Below, one piece after another: positions 12,980 to 23,653 of a stretch of DNA of 64,000 nucleotides. The position numbers and the translations under genes were made by a program. Origin of the DNA: Asterella californica. Lineage: Eukaryota > Streptophyta > Marchantiopsida > Marchantiales > Aytoniaceae. Location: NCBI GenBank assembly GCA_036924285.1, contig JAYKYS010000010.1, forward strand, positions 16,219,001 to 16,283,000, in the 5' to 3' direction. The notes under the pieces were generated by a model, which saw only the letters and a list, made by a program, of their open reading frames with translations, had not been told where the DNA came from and did not search any database. Each line of letters opens with the position of its first letter. Position 1 is the first letter of the stretch.

Positions 12980-13097
12980 AGTGGAGACAAGAAAGATGAT
13001 GGAGCTAGCATCTCAGGAGGAGTGTCGGGGCTGCAACTGGATCTTACTACTGCTCAAATGTTTCAAGCATTTTCATTGTTCATGAAGCAACAACAGG
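12980..13097 (+). pseudogene. gag N-terminal fragment (element I)
   Basis: The plus-strand reading includes TAQMFQAFSLFMKQQQ, matching the element C Gag N-terminus (TMKMFQAFSMFMQQQQ, near residues 30-45) and preceded by a comparable Ser/Gly-rich stretch. The similarity stops at about 13,097, where non-coding LTR-like sequence resumes. Only the start of gag survives. The frame stays open to 13,255, but the later part matches LTR sequence, not Gag. Confidence 0.65.
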
Positions 13098-14238
13098 TAA
13101 ATGACAGAAGGAGACCTTGTGCAGATTTATTAAAAGAAAGGAGTCATAAAACTTTAAATAGCCATAGTTACCTCCAAACAACTCAGTTCGGATCATGCTT
13201 GGTACCACTGGGAAGAGGACGAAGAGACCTCTGCAACACCACCTCAACTGTGTGATTTGGAGTCGTGGTTCAAGAACTACAAAAGTTCAAAGTTTACTGT
13301 GAACTTAAGGATCAATGTGAAAGTACGTGATGGCTCGTGTAGATTTCAGTGGGAGAAAGTACTTTGGGATAGGAGGTGATAATCTACACGAAAGCTCACA
13401 CTTGTTTCTTCAAGGAGAGATCGGAAAATTTCAAGTGGTTGTAACTCATGCTATAGACATCAGTTTGTATAGATATGGGTACCATTGGATAAGGTTTTCC
13501 AAGTGTTTCTGATGACACCAAAATCATCAGATTCTCAAATATACGGGTAGAAGTTGTAGACGTTTGAAGTTTATTTGGACTTTTCCTCAATACTCCAAAT
13601 TGAGCGAGGGCTCGCTCAGATTGACAGTTGGGAGCGGGTTGTGAAGGTTGAGAGGGCATATATGTGAAAGGGTTCATGCATATTCACAAAGAGAAAGAGG
13701 TTTGATGGTTTTGACCAGCCGTAACTCAAGTTGTAGTCTTCAAATAAAATTGAAAATGGCATCGTTGGAAAGAGTGCATCGAGAGCTTTCCAAAGATATC
13801 AAGAACGATGTATTTGAATATGTACATAAGGAATTGCACGAGTTTAAAACTAGAAGGATTTTTCAAGCTTGAATGGTAAATCTGCACGAGGGCTCACGTA
13901 GATTCGAGCTAAAGAGAGTTTGACCTGAACATTTTAAACCCTTATAACTTTTTATTGGAGTGTCTGATCGGGACACAAAGTGTATTGTTGGAATAGAACA
14001 TCCATGAGGAGTGCACATGGCTGTTCAATTTTAGATTTTGGAATATAAGTTTGGAGAGTTTAAAGATAGAAAGCTTTTATTGTATATGTGACATAACTTG
14101 TTCCACGGAAGTCTATTGTGACATCTTGAGTATCATTGGATTTGATTTTTTGAAGGCTATGCAATTATATCTTTAAATTAAGCTTTTTGGACTTAATGTC
14201 AAGACCACATACCATTGGGTCTGTTTGAGATTAAGGAG

Positions 14239-14690
14239 GTGAATGCTACCAAATTGATGGTCCCGAATTGAGATGGTGTTATCTACATGTCTATTGTTGC
14301 GTTCTTTTTTTCTGACGCGACATTTTACTAGACATAAAGAAGAGTAACATCAAACTAGGATGTTATCACTAAACGTGCGTAGATTTGTTATTTAGTTTGA
14401 AATGCGAGATTAGTGTACAAACGTATTCTTATATGTGTCACTAGTTGTATGTTACACTTGAACATGAAAAGTGTTGTGTCAAGTGGCTCTACAAGTTTGT
14501 GTCGTTGTCAATACCACACTTGAGCGTAATCTATATGTAAGATTGTAATCCTTTTGGTACAAAATATATAGTTTAGAGTTAAGAGGTCTTTTACACTTGT
14601 CAAGGATGTGTCACACTTGTCCAAAGTCCAGCAAGACGATGACATTTGTTATTGTACTTTTGTAGTTAGTGTAGAAGTAGTATAAACCCC
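14239..14690. repeat. Dispersed repeat, copy 1 (other copies at 62.7-63.4 kb)
   Basis: This segment is homologous in the same orientation to 62,974-63,410, and in part to 62,722-62,960. Shared landmarks include ACTAGGATGTTATCACTAAAC, a TTAGTGTACAAA block, CAAGTTTGTGTCGT and TTTAGAGTTAAGAGGT. Two copies flanking the whole retrotransposon nest could be LTR remnants of one outer element, or unrelated copies of an abundant repeat. No coding sequence. Confidence 0.6.
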
Positions 14691-14699
14691 CTTCAGCTT

Positions 14700-16780
14700 G
14701 GGATCTGGGAGAGGATTGTTTTGTTCACACACACATTTGGATGATTGATATTTCATATATTTTGATACACTTCTGATGAGATCTCTCTTGGGTTTGTTTG
14801 AAGATTTCAAGTTGACATATTTCTTTTGTTTCATATCATGGATATAACCTTTTCACTGTAATGTTCGAGATATTGCTCCACTTAGACTTTAGCACCTCAT
14901 CACACATAGTCAGTTAAAGGTTATACATCTATAGAGCTCATGATGTGACAAAAGCTGCCTACTGAAGAGAGTTTGTCTACTTGGATATTCTTGTTGTGAG
15001 AGGGTGGTAGTGATAGGAGTACACTATTAACTTTGAGAATACCATAGTTGGAAAAGCTTTTGAAAGATGTTGCAACTGTTTTTCTGAAGTTAAAAGAAGC
15101 TAGACTTTGCAACAAAGAGAGGTTTGATAAAACCGATCTGCTCTGACCCAAACCCATTCAAGAAGATGATTGCATACTATTGCATAACAGTAGGTTGCAA
15201 AATCAACACAATACTATAAAAAACTTACTCACAAATGATTTGATCCGTACGTGACGTTGAAGGTGCATGAAAATGCTACATATTCTCTATGAAAATTAGA
15301 TGAGACACCATTAAAAGTTCATACCGCATGAAAATGAGTTAAGACATTGTCGTGTTGTGCATGATTTTACCATGTATAACTTTGATAGAACGTCTATTTC
15401 CACACTTACGCGTCGACCATGCGATGTAATGCTAAATAGGTCATTATACACGTGTGTTTCATGCAGAAGATAACGAGGCCCCTCTTATGATACTTCAGTT
15501 TGTTCACATATTCGAAAGTTCCATAGTATGTTATGTCTATTATGTCAAAAAGCCAACGTTGGTGTTTCTTGTAATTGATAGTTTAGTCAAGTTGCACCAA
15601 GTAGGTAGGTTTTCTTGTCAAAATTTTCATTTATACCGATAAGTATTTTATTTTTGTAAATGAATTAGCTGAGCTCTAAATATTTATTATGACCGAAGAT
15701 GGTTATGTATATCAGTAAAAGACAAAAACATAAATTTTTAGTTTATGATTGATGGATTATTTTTGGTAAAAATTCCAAAAGTACCCCTTAGGTTTCAAAT
15801 CAACCTCACTGTCATTACAAAGATGATCCCGACAAGTTCAAGGTAGCACTAGAAAGCTCTTCTTGCTGGCTTATGCACTCAAAAATCTATCAATTTGAGG
15901 TCAAGAGGACGAAGATATGTCCGATTGAAGTTTGAGTAATCAATTTCTGAGTGTGCATATTCAAACAGCCATAGAACTCGTTGAGTGATCTGAAGGAGAT
16001 TAGAGTGAGGTTGGAAAGCTCTTGAAGAGTGAAGAGTTGATAATTGTAGACTCAACAATCAACTGATTTGAGTTCAAATTGAACAAGATACAATAGATTA
16101 AAGTTCAAGGAGTCTATTTCGAAGAGTTCGTCATCAAGTAGTCATAGATATTGCTGTAGATTTTATCTGAAGGAGACCAAGATAAGGTTGGAAAGATTTG
16201 GTCGATTTGGTGATGGTGGTCTCAATTTTCAGTTGATTTGACCGAAGAAGGTCGCGATACAGTCAACTGAAGTTCAAATTGTAAGTAACATCGACACATT
16301 TGAGAATTTTGGAGCATTTCCTTGTTTTTCTGGATGACTCTAGTCCAATCTCGTGTGAGAATACTCAATGAATTTGTTCTGCTGTGAGTCAAAGTTTGAT
16401 ACTAGTCCAAACCTCAGAGGTCAAGATATAGCCAATTGAAGTCTCGATGACATTGAAACTTATACGTTTCATGATAGTTTTAGACTTAGATTGTAGCTTG
16501 CGATATGTTTGCTATAGAGAATTTGGACTTTGCAAAAGAGGACCATCTGAGTGCAGTCTATCATCCCACAAAGTTTTAAGGAGAATGCGTTGTCAAAATT
16601 GTCTCTACCGTGTCCCAAAGTTCACTAGAAAAACTCTTACGTCCATTCCTAGATACTCCTAGCCGCAACAGCCTCACACTTGATCACATCTAAAGGTTTA
16701 GTCCTTTCCCTTTTCCCTTTTGTTGATCTGCTAGTCACAACACTCGCTGAGTTATTTCAAACTTACTAAACCTCAACGCG
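14700..16780. other. AT-rich gene-free stretch, LTR-like repeats
   Basis: No coding frame is supported. From about 15,780 to 16,440 short phrases recur in diverged form (GTTGGAAAG, AGTTCAAATTG, GATTTGAGTTCAAATTG), as in the internal repeats of long plant LTRs. It may be the 3' side of the decayed element F, whose reverse transcriptase and integrase are missing here. Confidence 0.4.
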
Positions 16781-16786
16781 TGTGTC

Positions 16787-19666
16787 ATGTCTTTCGTAAT
16801 TATGTTGACTCATGATCTGGAGTCAACTGACACTTTCTTTATGATGCAACCTGCAACCTCCACTTCCACTTCTAGAGATCTCAGATCGTCTGTCTCAATA
16901 GGAAACAATAAAGGCAACTTAATTCTTCTTGCTTTGGTTGATTTCTTCAACGCTTGTAGTAACAGCTTCTTGTAGATCTTATTATCTCCATTGAGTTGTT
17001 TAAAAGACATATTTGTCTTTTGTGTTTCCAGATCTCCTTCCACATCATAATCTGGTGCAGGTGCATGTGCTTGCATTACAAGTTCTTGTCGACTTCACTT
17101 CTTCAATGATTTTTCTTTCTTCGCTGAAGTCTATATTTTTTGGGATGAAGTCATTTCTAGTTCTGATGTGAAGTCTGAAGTTTCTAAGATTTCGATCAAA
17201 GTAGTCTCACTCTTCTTCGGTGAAGTATTATCTCGCAATAATTCCTTCTTCAGAACTTCATGAACTTTGTTTGTAATATCCACTAGTAACTTCGGAGGGT
17301 CTATCTTCTTCAGTACGGCTTTTTTTTCTTCGTTGTCCTCCGTAGCAACTATCCTCTTCCTTGCTTTCTTCTCAACTTTCTGCTCCTTCTTCAGTTGGCT
17401 TTTTAGAGGAGCTTCCTCCGCTTTCCTATTCGTCTTAAAAGTGCTTGTGGTGTCTACTTTGTAACACCAAGTTTCTTCAGGTGGCAAACCTTCATTTCCA
17501 GTAGCCTTCCACTCCTCCAAGTCCACCTTATGTAATTGTGCTTTCAATGGATGTTCTGTCTTGGTATGTCATAGCTGATGACATACGACCTCCTTGTTTC
17601 AGTGCGGGTGGATTAGGACAATCTGCCGTGGTATGTCATAGCTGATGACATTTCTCGCACAGTGGTACATATCTCAGCTATCTCTTCGAATATGGAAAAT
17701 TTGGTAACCAATGGTATGTGCTGTCACAATTAAAACAAGATCCATGCGGTGATGGTTTATTGGATCTTGTATGACTCATTAATCATTTTTGTGAAACATT
17801 CATAGCTCTTTCTCTTAGTGCAAACCTCTCAACTGGTATGGATTGGATTGGAGTAGATGTCTGTGATTGAAAAGGTACTGGTAATGAAGGTGGTGTAGTT
17901 GTTTGAACTCCATACACTTCATCCGGAGTTTCCACATAGAACAAATTATAGTATGATTTGTACGCATGTGTCCAATCTAGTGCTTGCATTGCATATGTCC
18001 GGCCTGGGTTAGTGCAGTTTGTATTCGCATGCTCTGGTCCCACAACTCGTACACTACAAGTTTGGTCGAGATCAAAGAAGGTGACTTCCTTCTATTAGGA
18101 GATCTCACCATCTCTACTTTCAAATTTGCAAAGCCTTTGATCATTTCTTCCATAAGTTGAGAACTATCTCCTTTCGGTTTGGATTTCTTCTCTTTTGAAT
18201 TTTTTGAGATTTGGACGAAGAACTTCGCCTTACACTTAGTTCTTCTTCATGAAGAAGATGAGCTCGACAGAATAGATTCTTTGACTTCGGCCGAAGTTGA
18301 CTCTTCATCTGAAGAAACTTCTGAAGAAGAAGGTTTTCTTCTACTCTTCTTTCGTCGATTCGACATCTCATCTTTTCTATTCTTCTTCTTTCTTCTTTCT
18401 TCTTATATTTAATCCAACCCCCATTACTTCTGAGGATGGAGACTTCAAATGCTTCTGCTGAAGCAACAACTTCTTCTATGGCATCCATCTTATCACTACG
18501 ACATCAGATTTCTATTTCTATAGGCCAACCTATGACCAACCATTCTGTAGCTTAGTCCATGGAGTACGGATTGGATGTACCGCTCGTCAGATTCTGTCTA
18601 GAAGATTATAAAACCTCTACACATACTCCTTCAAACTTTATTTCTTCTTCCTCACCAGTCGAGTTAACTTTCTCAATACTTGAGCGATTATAACCGATTT
18701 CCTGGAGCCGCTCCAAGAACTTCGTCTTCAGCATGTCTCAAGTATCAAAGTCTTCTGGTACTCTATTAGCATGGTTGTACCAGCTGCACACCTTCTTTCT
18801 AAGAAGACTTTGAAAGATCCGCAACCGGTCTCTCTCCGCTTCTTTTTTATTGGTTATAGATACAAACTCAAAAAATTTGATATAGGCATCTGCATCTTCA
18901 TCGTCATCTGATAATCCTCCTCTGAATTTTGAGTAACCATGTTTTGTGATGGGTTGAGCTGCCAGTCTCTCTATGTGTTGGATGAGATATCTTGACAGGT
19001 GCTGCAATGATTGTCGAAGCTGAAACTGAAACTGCTATTCTGTTAGCTGCTAGCTTTGCTTGTCTATTCTTAAACAAGGATGGTCCTGGTATTGACTACA
19101 GATAGAGAAAAGCGATATCCTTTTGAGCGACTGGAGTTGAGCTCCCGTACCAGTGCTTGAGGTATCAGTTCTTGCGCTTGTAAAAGTTCCACAAAGGTAG
19201 TAACTACTTCTACTGCCTTAGTTGATGCGCATTCGTTTGACGGAATCACCTAATCTTGTATTGCAGAAGTACCTTCTATCTCATGGTCAAGTATAAATAG
19301 TTGTAGATATAAAACTATGTTAACTTCAGGGAAGGGTTTCCACTCTACTTCTCTTTCATGATTTTCAGTCTCATAACTCAGTCGAGTAGTGACTTCCTCG
19401 AAGTTAAGATTTCTTTGAGAAGATTTGAGAGGGGTCTAAGGTAACGACTTTGGTGTATGGGGTAAACTTAATTCACCAAAGCTTGGCTCCTTCCTCTTCC
19501 ATTCTTTCGAGTTGGGTGTTCTCCACCCACGTTCTCTCTTCTTATTCTATTCTTTTAACCGACTAGCTTCTTCCAAAATCCATTCTTGATATTTTGCTCG
19601 TCGTTCACACCTCTTGTCTCTTTCAGAATATATGTCCCCAGGAGGATCAGACTTATCTGTCGACAT
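16787..19666 (-). pseudogene. Element F: decayed Ty3/gypsy gag-protease
   Basis: The minus-strand coding remnant starts at an ATG (19,666) about 50 bases after a tRNA-Asp-type primer-binding site. Around 19,007-18,738 the frame reads like a retrotransposon Gag, with YSKFRGGLSDDDEDADAYIK followed by LRIFQSLLRKKVCSWY. Near its end (16,850-16,787) is an aspartic-protease site, VDSRS-stop-VNIITKDM, where the family has VDSGS-x-VNI. The catalytic motif is thus mutated and interrupted by TGA. Several further stops and frame changes separate the pieces (17,131-17,547; 17,783-18,043; 18,141-18,488). Reverse transcriptase and integrase were not found. It is a non-functional old copy. Confidence 0.65.
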
Positions 19667-19716
19667 ACATGTCTATGGACTTATGTTCACTTATATTGGA
19701 TAATTAACATTTGCAG

Positions 19717-19733
19717 CCCCGGTAGCGACGTCA
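19717..19733 (-). other. tRNA-Asp-type primer-binding site of element F
   Basis: CCCCGGTAGCGACGTCA on the plus strand matches 13 of 17 bases of the tRNA-Asp 3' end (CCCCGGCAACGGCGCCA), the usual primer site of many plant gypsy elements. All four differences are transitions. Its orientation fits the minus-strand gag that begins at 19,666. The sequence to the right (from 19,734) would be the U5 end of the 5' LTR. Confidence 0.6.
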
Positions 19734-20449
19734 AAATTTATTCAACTTCCTCGAAAGTAATAATACTATGATCGAACCCACAGAGATGCAAGTAAATCTC
19801 ATCCAAATATAATAAACAAGTAACAATGGTGATTCTTTATAGTTATCTTTTATTCTCACAGACATAAATCATTCCCAACAAGTTCAAGGTCGAGTTCAAA
19901 TTCAAGTCTCTCCAACAAGACAGAGTTGATAATTTTGACAAATAACATAATAGATATTAAACATGTCAGGAACCTCAAGAATAGATAAACAACAAAAGAT
20001 ATAGAGCCACGGATAACAAGTCTTCACAGAGAAATACTGCTGAAGTGCTACTAAGTAACCTCTAACAATATAAATGCTAGGTATCTTCACATTAAGTTAT
20101 CTTCACTACTATGGTGAAGAACCGTCTTCTTTCACCGAAGTACTAACAATACTTCTTAAGAAGAACTTCACATCAAAGATACTTCTTAAGAAGAACACTT
20201 CCTCCAAAGTACTTTGTAGTAAAACTAACTTCATGGTTGATGATTTATTCTCAATCTTCGTCTTAAACTTCTTACTCAAATTTTAGATGCAATCGACAAA
20301 GAACTTTGTTACCCATACTAACTCCTATCACAACACGTAATAAAACTTCATAGATAAATCTTAGAAGAAGACAAGTACACACTGACTCCATAAACTTCAG
20401 ATAGCATACAATTCAAATAACAAAATAACAACTTGAGAGGTCTCAAGAA

Positions 20450-21687
20450 CGAACAACACAACACTTATATACTACTTGGTCTGAAATCGATGGATTTGTC
20501 TTCCTAAAAAGTAGGAAGAACATCTACATTGACTGATGAAGGTCTTGCGTCCGAAATGATACCAGGAACAACACTAGAGCTTAATACTAACTTTCTAATT
20601 ATCTCATTAACGGAAAACTCCATGGTTGCTCTAATCTCTCGAAGTTCTCGCACTAATCTTTGTTCTAGCCTAGCTACTCGATCCTTCAGCGAAGAATCCT
20701 CTACATCCTCCACTACTAACTTCTTCCTTATTTGTCAAAGAAGATCCAACTCCGAAGTATCCAAATCCATAGTGAAATAGTTCTTCAACACTGATTCAAC
20801 CCTACTATGAAGAAGTGCTGATTGTTCTTCGACTGAAGTACATTTCAACTTTAGTTCGATTGCTTTTTTCGTCATCTTTATTGCAACGTCTTGACATCAG
20901 TATCGCTGAAGTCTCATATCTATTAATTCCTTCTTCGCCAAACATAATATCTTCTCGTGCTCTTTCTTCAACTCGTACTGTTGTCGAAGTAAGTCATCTT
21001 GCTCCAGAGTAAGCCTGCATACTTCTTCATTCTTCACTATGACTTCCCTCTTCGTCGTTAAGATAGCAATCCGTAAATTCTCCTTCTCCTCTTGTCAGTT
21101 ACCTCGGCCGAAGTTCAACATCTGTACGAGCTATACTAAATTTAACTATCTTTTGACCATCTGCTCGTATGTTCCACAATTACCTTCTAGAGCGAAGAGT
21201 AACGACACTACAACCTCTTGCAAATACTTCGCTGAAGTACTCAGACGATGGACATCCTCAATCAAAGAAGAAATTTCTTGTGCCTCATTGAGCTCTTCCT
21301 TCTTTTCTTCGATTGATGTGTCTTTGGTCTCCACACCGACTTCATATTTATTGACCTCTTCCATGCACCCTATACGCTTTCTCTTCATCTTCTTCCTTGA
21401 AGTCGGTGGCGTTGATCTTTACATTCTTCCTAGTATTCTTCTTCGTCCATTTCTTCGCATTGGTGTGACGACTTTGTCAATCTCCTCAACTTTGTCCAAA
21501 TTGACGATCTCTTTTTCCTTCTGAACTTTGTTGGTAGCAACTTTGTCGAACAGTTGCTTCATCGATACTTCTTTCCTTGGTGTCTATCTGACCATAAATT
21601 CATCTTCTTTGAGATGATCCACTAAACCCAACTTCTTCTTGTCTTCCTCGGTGATCATCCTCATTCTCATATAAAACACTGACACGA
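20450..21687 (-). pseudogene. Decayed coiled-coil coding sequence, unassigned
   Basis: Minus-strand pieces (21,690-21,590; 21,388-21,146; about 21,060-20,760; 20,713-20,504) are rich in Glu, Lys and Leu with heptad-like spacing, for example VARLEQRLVRELREIR and KEELNEAQEISSLIEDVHRL. They are broken by several stops. They resemble the coiled-coil stretches carried by some plant retroelements, but I do not recognise the family. Element A is inserted at its upstream end, so the missing start may lie beyond 45,339 or near 59 kb. Confidence 0.4.
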
Positions 21688-22140
21688 ACGTTGTCGTGGT
21701 GAGAGTCTTTCTTGGGGAGGGCGGACCTCCTGACTGTGATAGATCAAAGAGAAATGACCAGAAAGAAAAATAGGTCGCTGCAGACGATGAAATCTCAAAA
21801 CACAACCTCTTGTGCCCACCAATTGCAAAACAAACACTCAATCACGCACTCAGGTACACAAATAGATCTCTCCGGAGTAGAAATAGCTTTATTTCAGTGT
21901 CAACTGCTTCACTGTTTAAGAAAATATCTCTCTCCTCCTCTCCTAAGTCCTTCTCAGCTGAAAATTCCAAGGAATTTGATCTCACGACAACCAAAGCCTT
22001 GTCAAAAAAACGATCTCCTTCCAATAAACCACCTCTGTCCGTTCGATTCTACTCCTTCCAAACCTCAAAACTGTGTAACATCTGAGGTTCTTGTCTCCAA
22101 AACACTTTCCTGCCTCTCTCACGATCTCTCCTGCTCACTC

Positions 22141-22490
22141 CACTCAATTCTGTCAGAAAAATTGACCCTCACTCAGCCTCCAAGCTTCTCAGCGTCTCCT
22201 CTCCTCAATCCACTCAATTCTGTCAGAAAAATCGATCCCCACTCAACCTTCAAGCTTCTCAGCGTCTCCTCTCCTCAATCCACTCAATTCTGTCAGAAAA
22301 ATCGATCCCCACTCAGCCTCCCAGCTTCTCAGCGTCTCCTCTCCTCAATCCACTCAATTCTGTCAGAAAAATCGATCCCCACTCAACCTCCAAGCTTCTC
22401 AGCGTCTCCTCTCCTCAATCCACTCAATTCTGTCAGAAAAATCGATCCCCACTCAGCCTCCAAGCTTCTCAGCGTCTCCTCTCCTCAATC
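22141..22490. repeat. 70-bp tandem repeat, five copies, in A's left LTR
   Basis: Units start at 22141, 22211, 22281, 22351 and 22421, each opening CACTCAATTCTGTCAG and closing CTCTCCTCAATC. The matching array in the right LTR has four copies. Because the LTRs were identical at insertion, one copy was gained or lost since. Confidence 0.95.
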
Positions 22491-22859
22491 CCTAATTCTG
22501 CTCCTTTTTCCTCCTTCCGCCTCAGTTCTCTCTGAAAACTCCCTTGAAAAGTATATCCCCCGATCTCCAGCCGTCACAGGTATTAAACCTAAAAGTTAAG
22601 GCCCCAGCTTAAGCTGCCCCCCTGCTGTCCTTATAAGTGCAGTCACTTATCACAAGCAGGGCCCTAGCTTAAGCTGCCCCCTGCTGTCCTTATGCGTACA
22701 GAGCACTATTTACAAAGTTGGCCCCTTTTTAATACAAGTTTCACAGTTGTCTCCACAAACTCTACCCCTACACTAATAAAGATTCACATAACCTCATTCT
22801 CCATCGCAAGTCTACTCGATGCTTATTTAACTAATTAGCAAAAGTTTCATGTGCTCTTG

Positions 22860-23212
22860 ATGCCATCTTGATGTCATCCTGAATATACTACAAGCCATCC
22901 AATGTAGGCCGAAGCCCTAACACTTATGAGGTTGCCCCACAGGGCTTACAGCCCCCTCATATGCACACCAGGTATCTCCCATAGTATATTCAGGATGGCA
23001 TGCGGAGGCTTAGGCCAGGAAGTCCATGATTAAGGAAGATACCGGTCTCCCGCTCCTAGGTATATAGGACATGGCTGCATACCCAACATAGACTCCCATA
23101 CGGGAGGCCAACATGCGAGAATAGGAACCAGAGGCCAGGAGGGATTGATCCTGAGACCACTTCCCTCCTAGGTAGGCGCCCTATCACTGGGATGGCCTTT
23201 GGTTCCGTTCAA
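22860..23212 (-). mobile_element. tRNA-derived SINE-like unit in A's left LTR
   Basis: On the minus strand, sequence near 23,205-23,130 reads like a tRNA-related head. A-box-like CCCAGTGATAGGGCGCC is followed about 35 bases later by B-box-like GGATCAATCCC. A non-tRNA body follows, containing a long stem (22,875-22,890 with 22,982-22,997, 16 perfect base pairs), and the end carries a short variable repeat of ATGNCATC. The same unit is in the right LTR, so it was there before element A transposed. The boxes are degenerate, so this is a suggestion. Confidence 0.45.
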
Positions 23213-23608
23213 AAAGGTTTTACAGTCTGTACATATGCTTTACTAAGGAAATCTTCATGTAAAGTCTTTACTAGCTTTTTTGTGCTAACTTCTCTATACA
23301 ACTCCATTTTTTATGAATAAGGAGTCAAAACTATAGTATTCATGAACACCTACACACCCACTCTATCAGATTCTGAGTTCGAGTCTCGAGCCAGAATCGA
23401 CGGATTTCCCTCTTTCACATATTTCACAGCCTATTTCGACTCCCTTAGGGGTGATATTCCAACCTAAGCTAGGGGGCAGCTTGTCAAGCATGGCCTCAGC
23501 TTAGCTCCTACCTAGCTTGTTAAGCTGCAGGGCAGCTTCCTTTACACAATATAGAAAAAAATATCTTTGCATTACTTTTCAATGTACAGACCTATGTACA
23601 ATACGACA

Positions 23609-23620
23609 TTCACCCCCTCC
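23609..23620 (-). other. Polypurine tract of element A
   Basis: TTCACCCCCTCC on the plus strand reads GGAGGGGGTGAA in the element's direction and directly abuts the 3' LTR, the expected place for plus-strand DNA priming. Element B has the same sequence at the same place. Confidence 0.85.
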
Positions 23621-23653
23621 AAACCTGCACATCCTCTGGTATGTGTCAATCCG

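Larger units (their letters stand above)
12083..13900 (+). mobile_element. Element I: ancient LTR retrotransposon remnant, relative of element C
   Basis: Two diverged direct-repeat arms (about 12,083-12,908 and 13,098-13,900) share recognisable blocks such as GATCATGCTTGGTACC / GGTCATGCTTGGTACC, GGTTCAAGTGGTCGTTACTC / ATTTCAAGTGGTTGTAACTC and CATTGGATAA. Between them lie a primer-binding site nearly identical to that of element C and a short gag fragment. The simplest reading is a left LTR ending in CGATACA at about 12,905, then a leader, the first few dozen gag codons, and a large deletion running into the right LTR. Divergence between the arms is high, so the insertion is old. Exact outer ends are not visible. 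Confidence 0.55.
21692..23608 (-). repeat. Element A left (3') LTR, 1917 bp
   Basis: It begins TGTCGTGGTGAGAG and ends ACAATACGACA, and is next to a polypurine tract, which makes it the 3' LTR of the minus-strand element. It contains a 70-bp tandem array (five copies) and a SINE-like unit, both also in the right LTR. A stretch of about 90 bp present in the right LTR (45,072-45,162) is absent here. Confidence 0.93.

Noticed and set aside
21584..22599. Open frames of up to 295 codons in the 70-bp repeat region (also 43,178-44,142)
   Set aside because: The long frame is a product of the repeat unit (70 bp times 3 returns to the same frame) within element A's LTRs. The amino-acid repeat has no protein signature.
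22860..23212. Functional tRNA gene on the minus strand
   Set aside because: The A- and B-box-like words are present but degenerate, and no full cloverleaf with a paired acceptor stem could be drawn. A SINE-like relic fits better.
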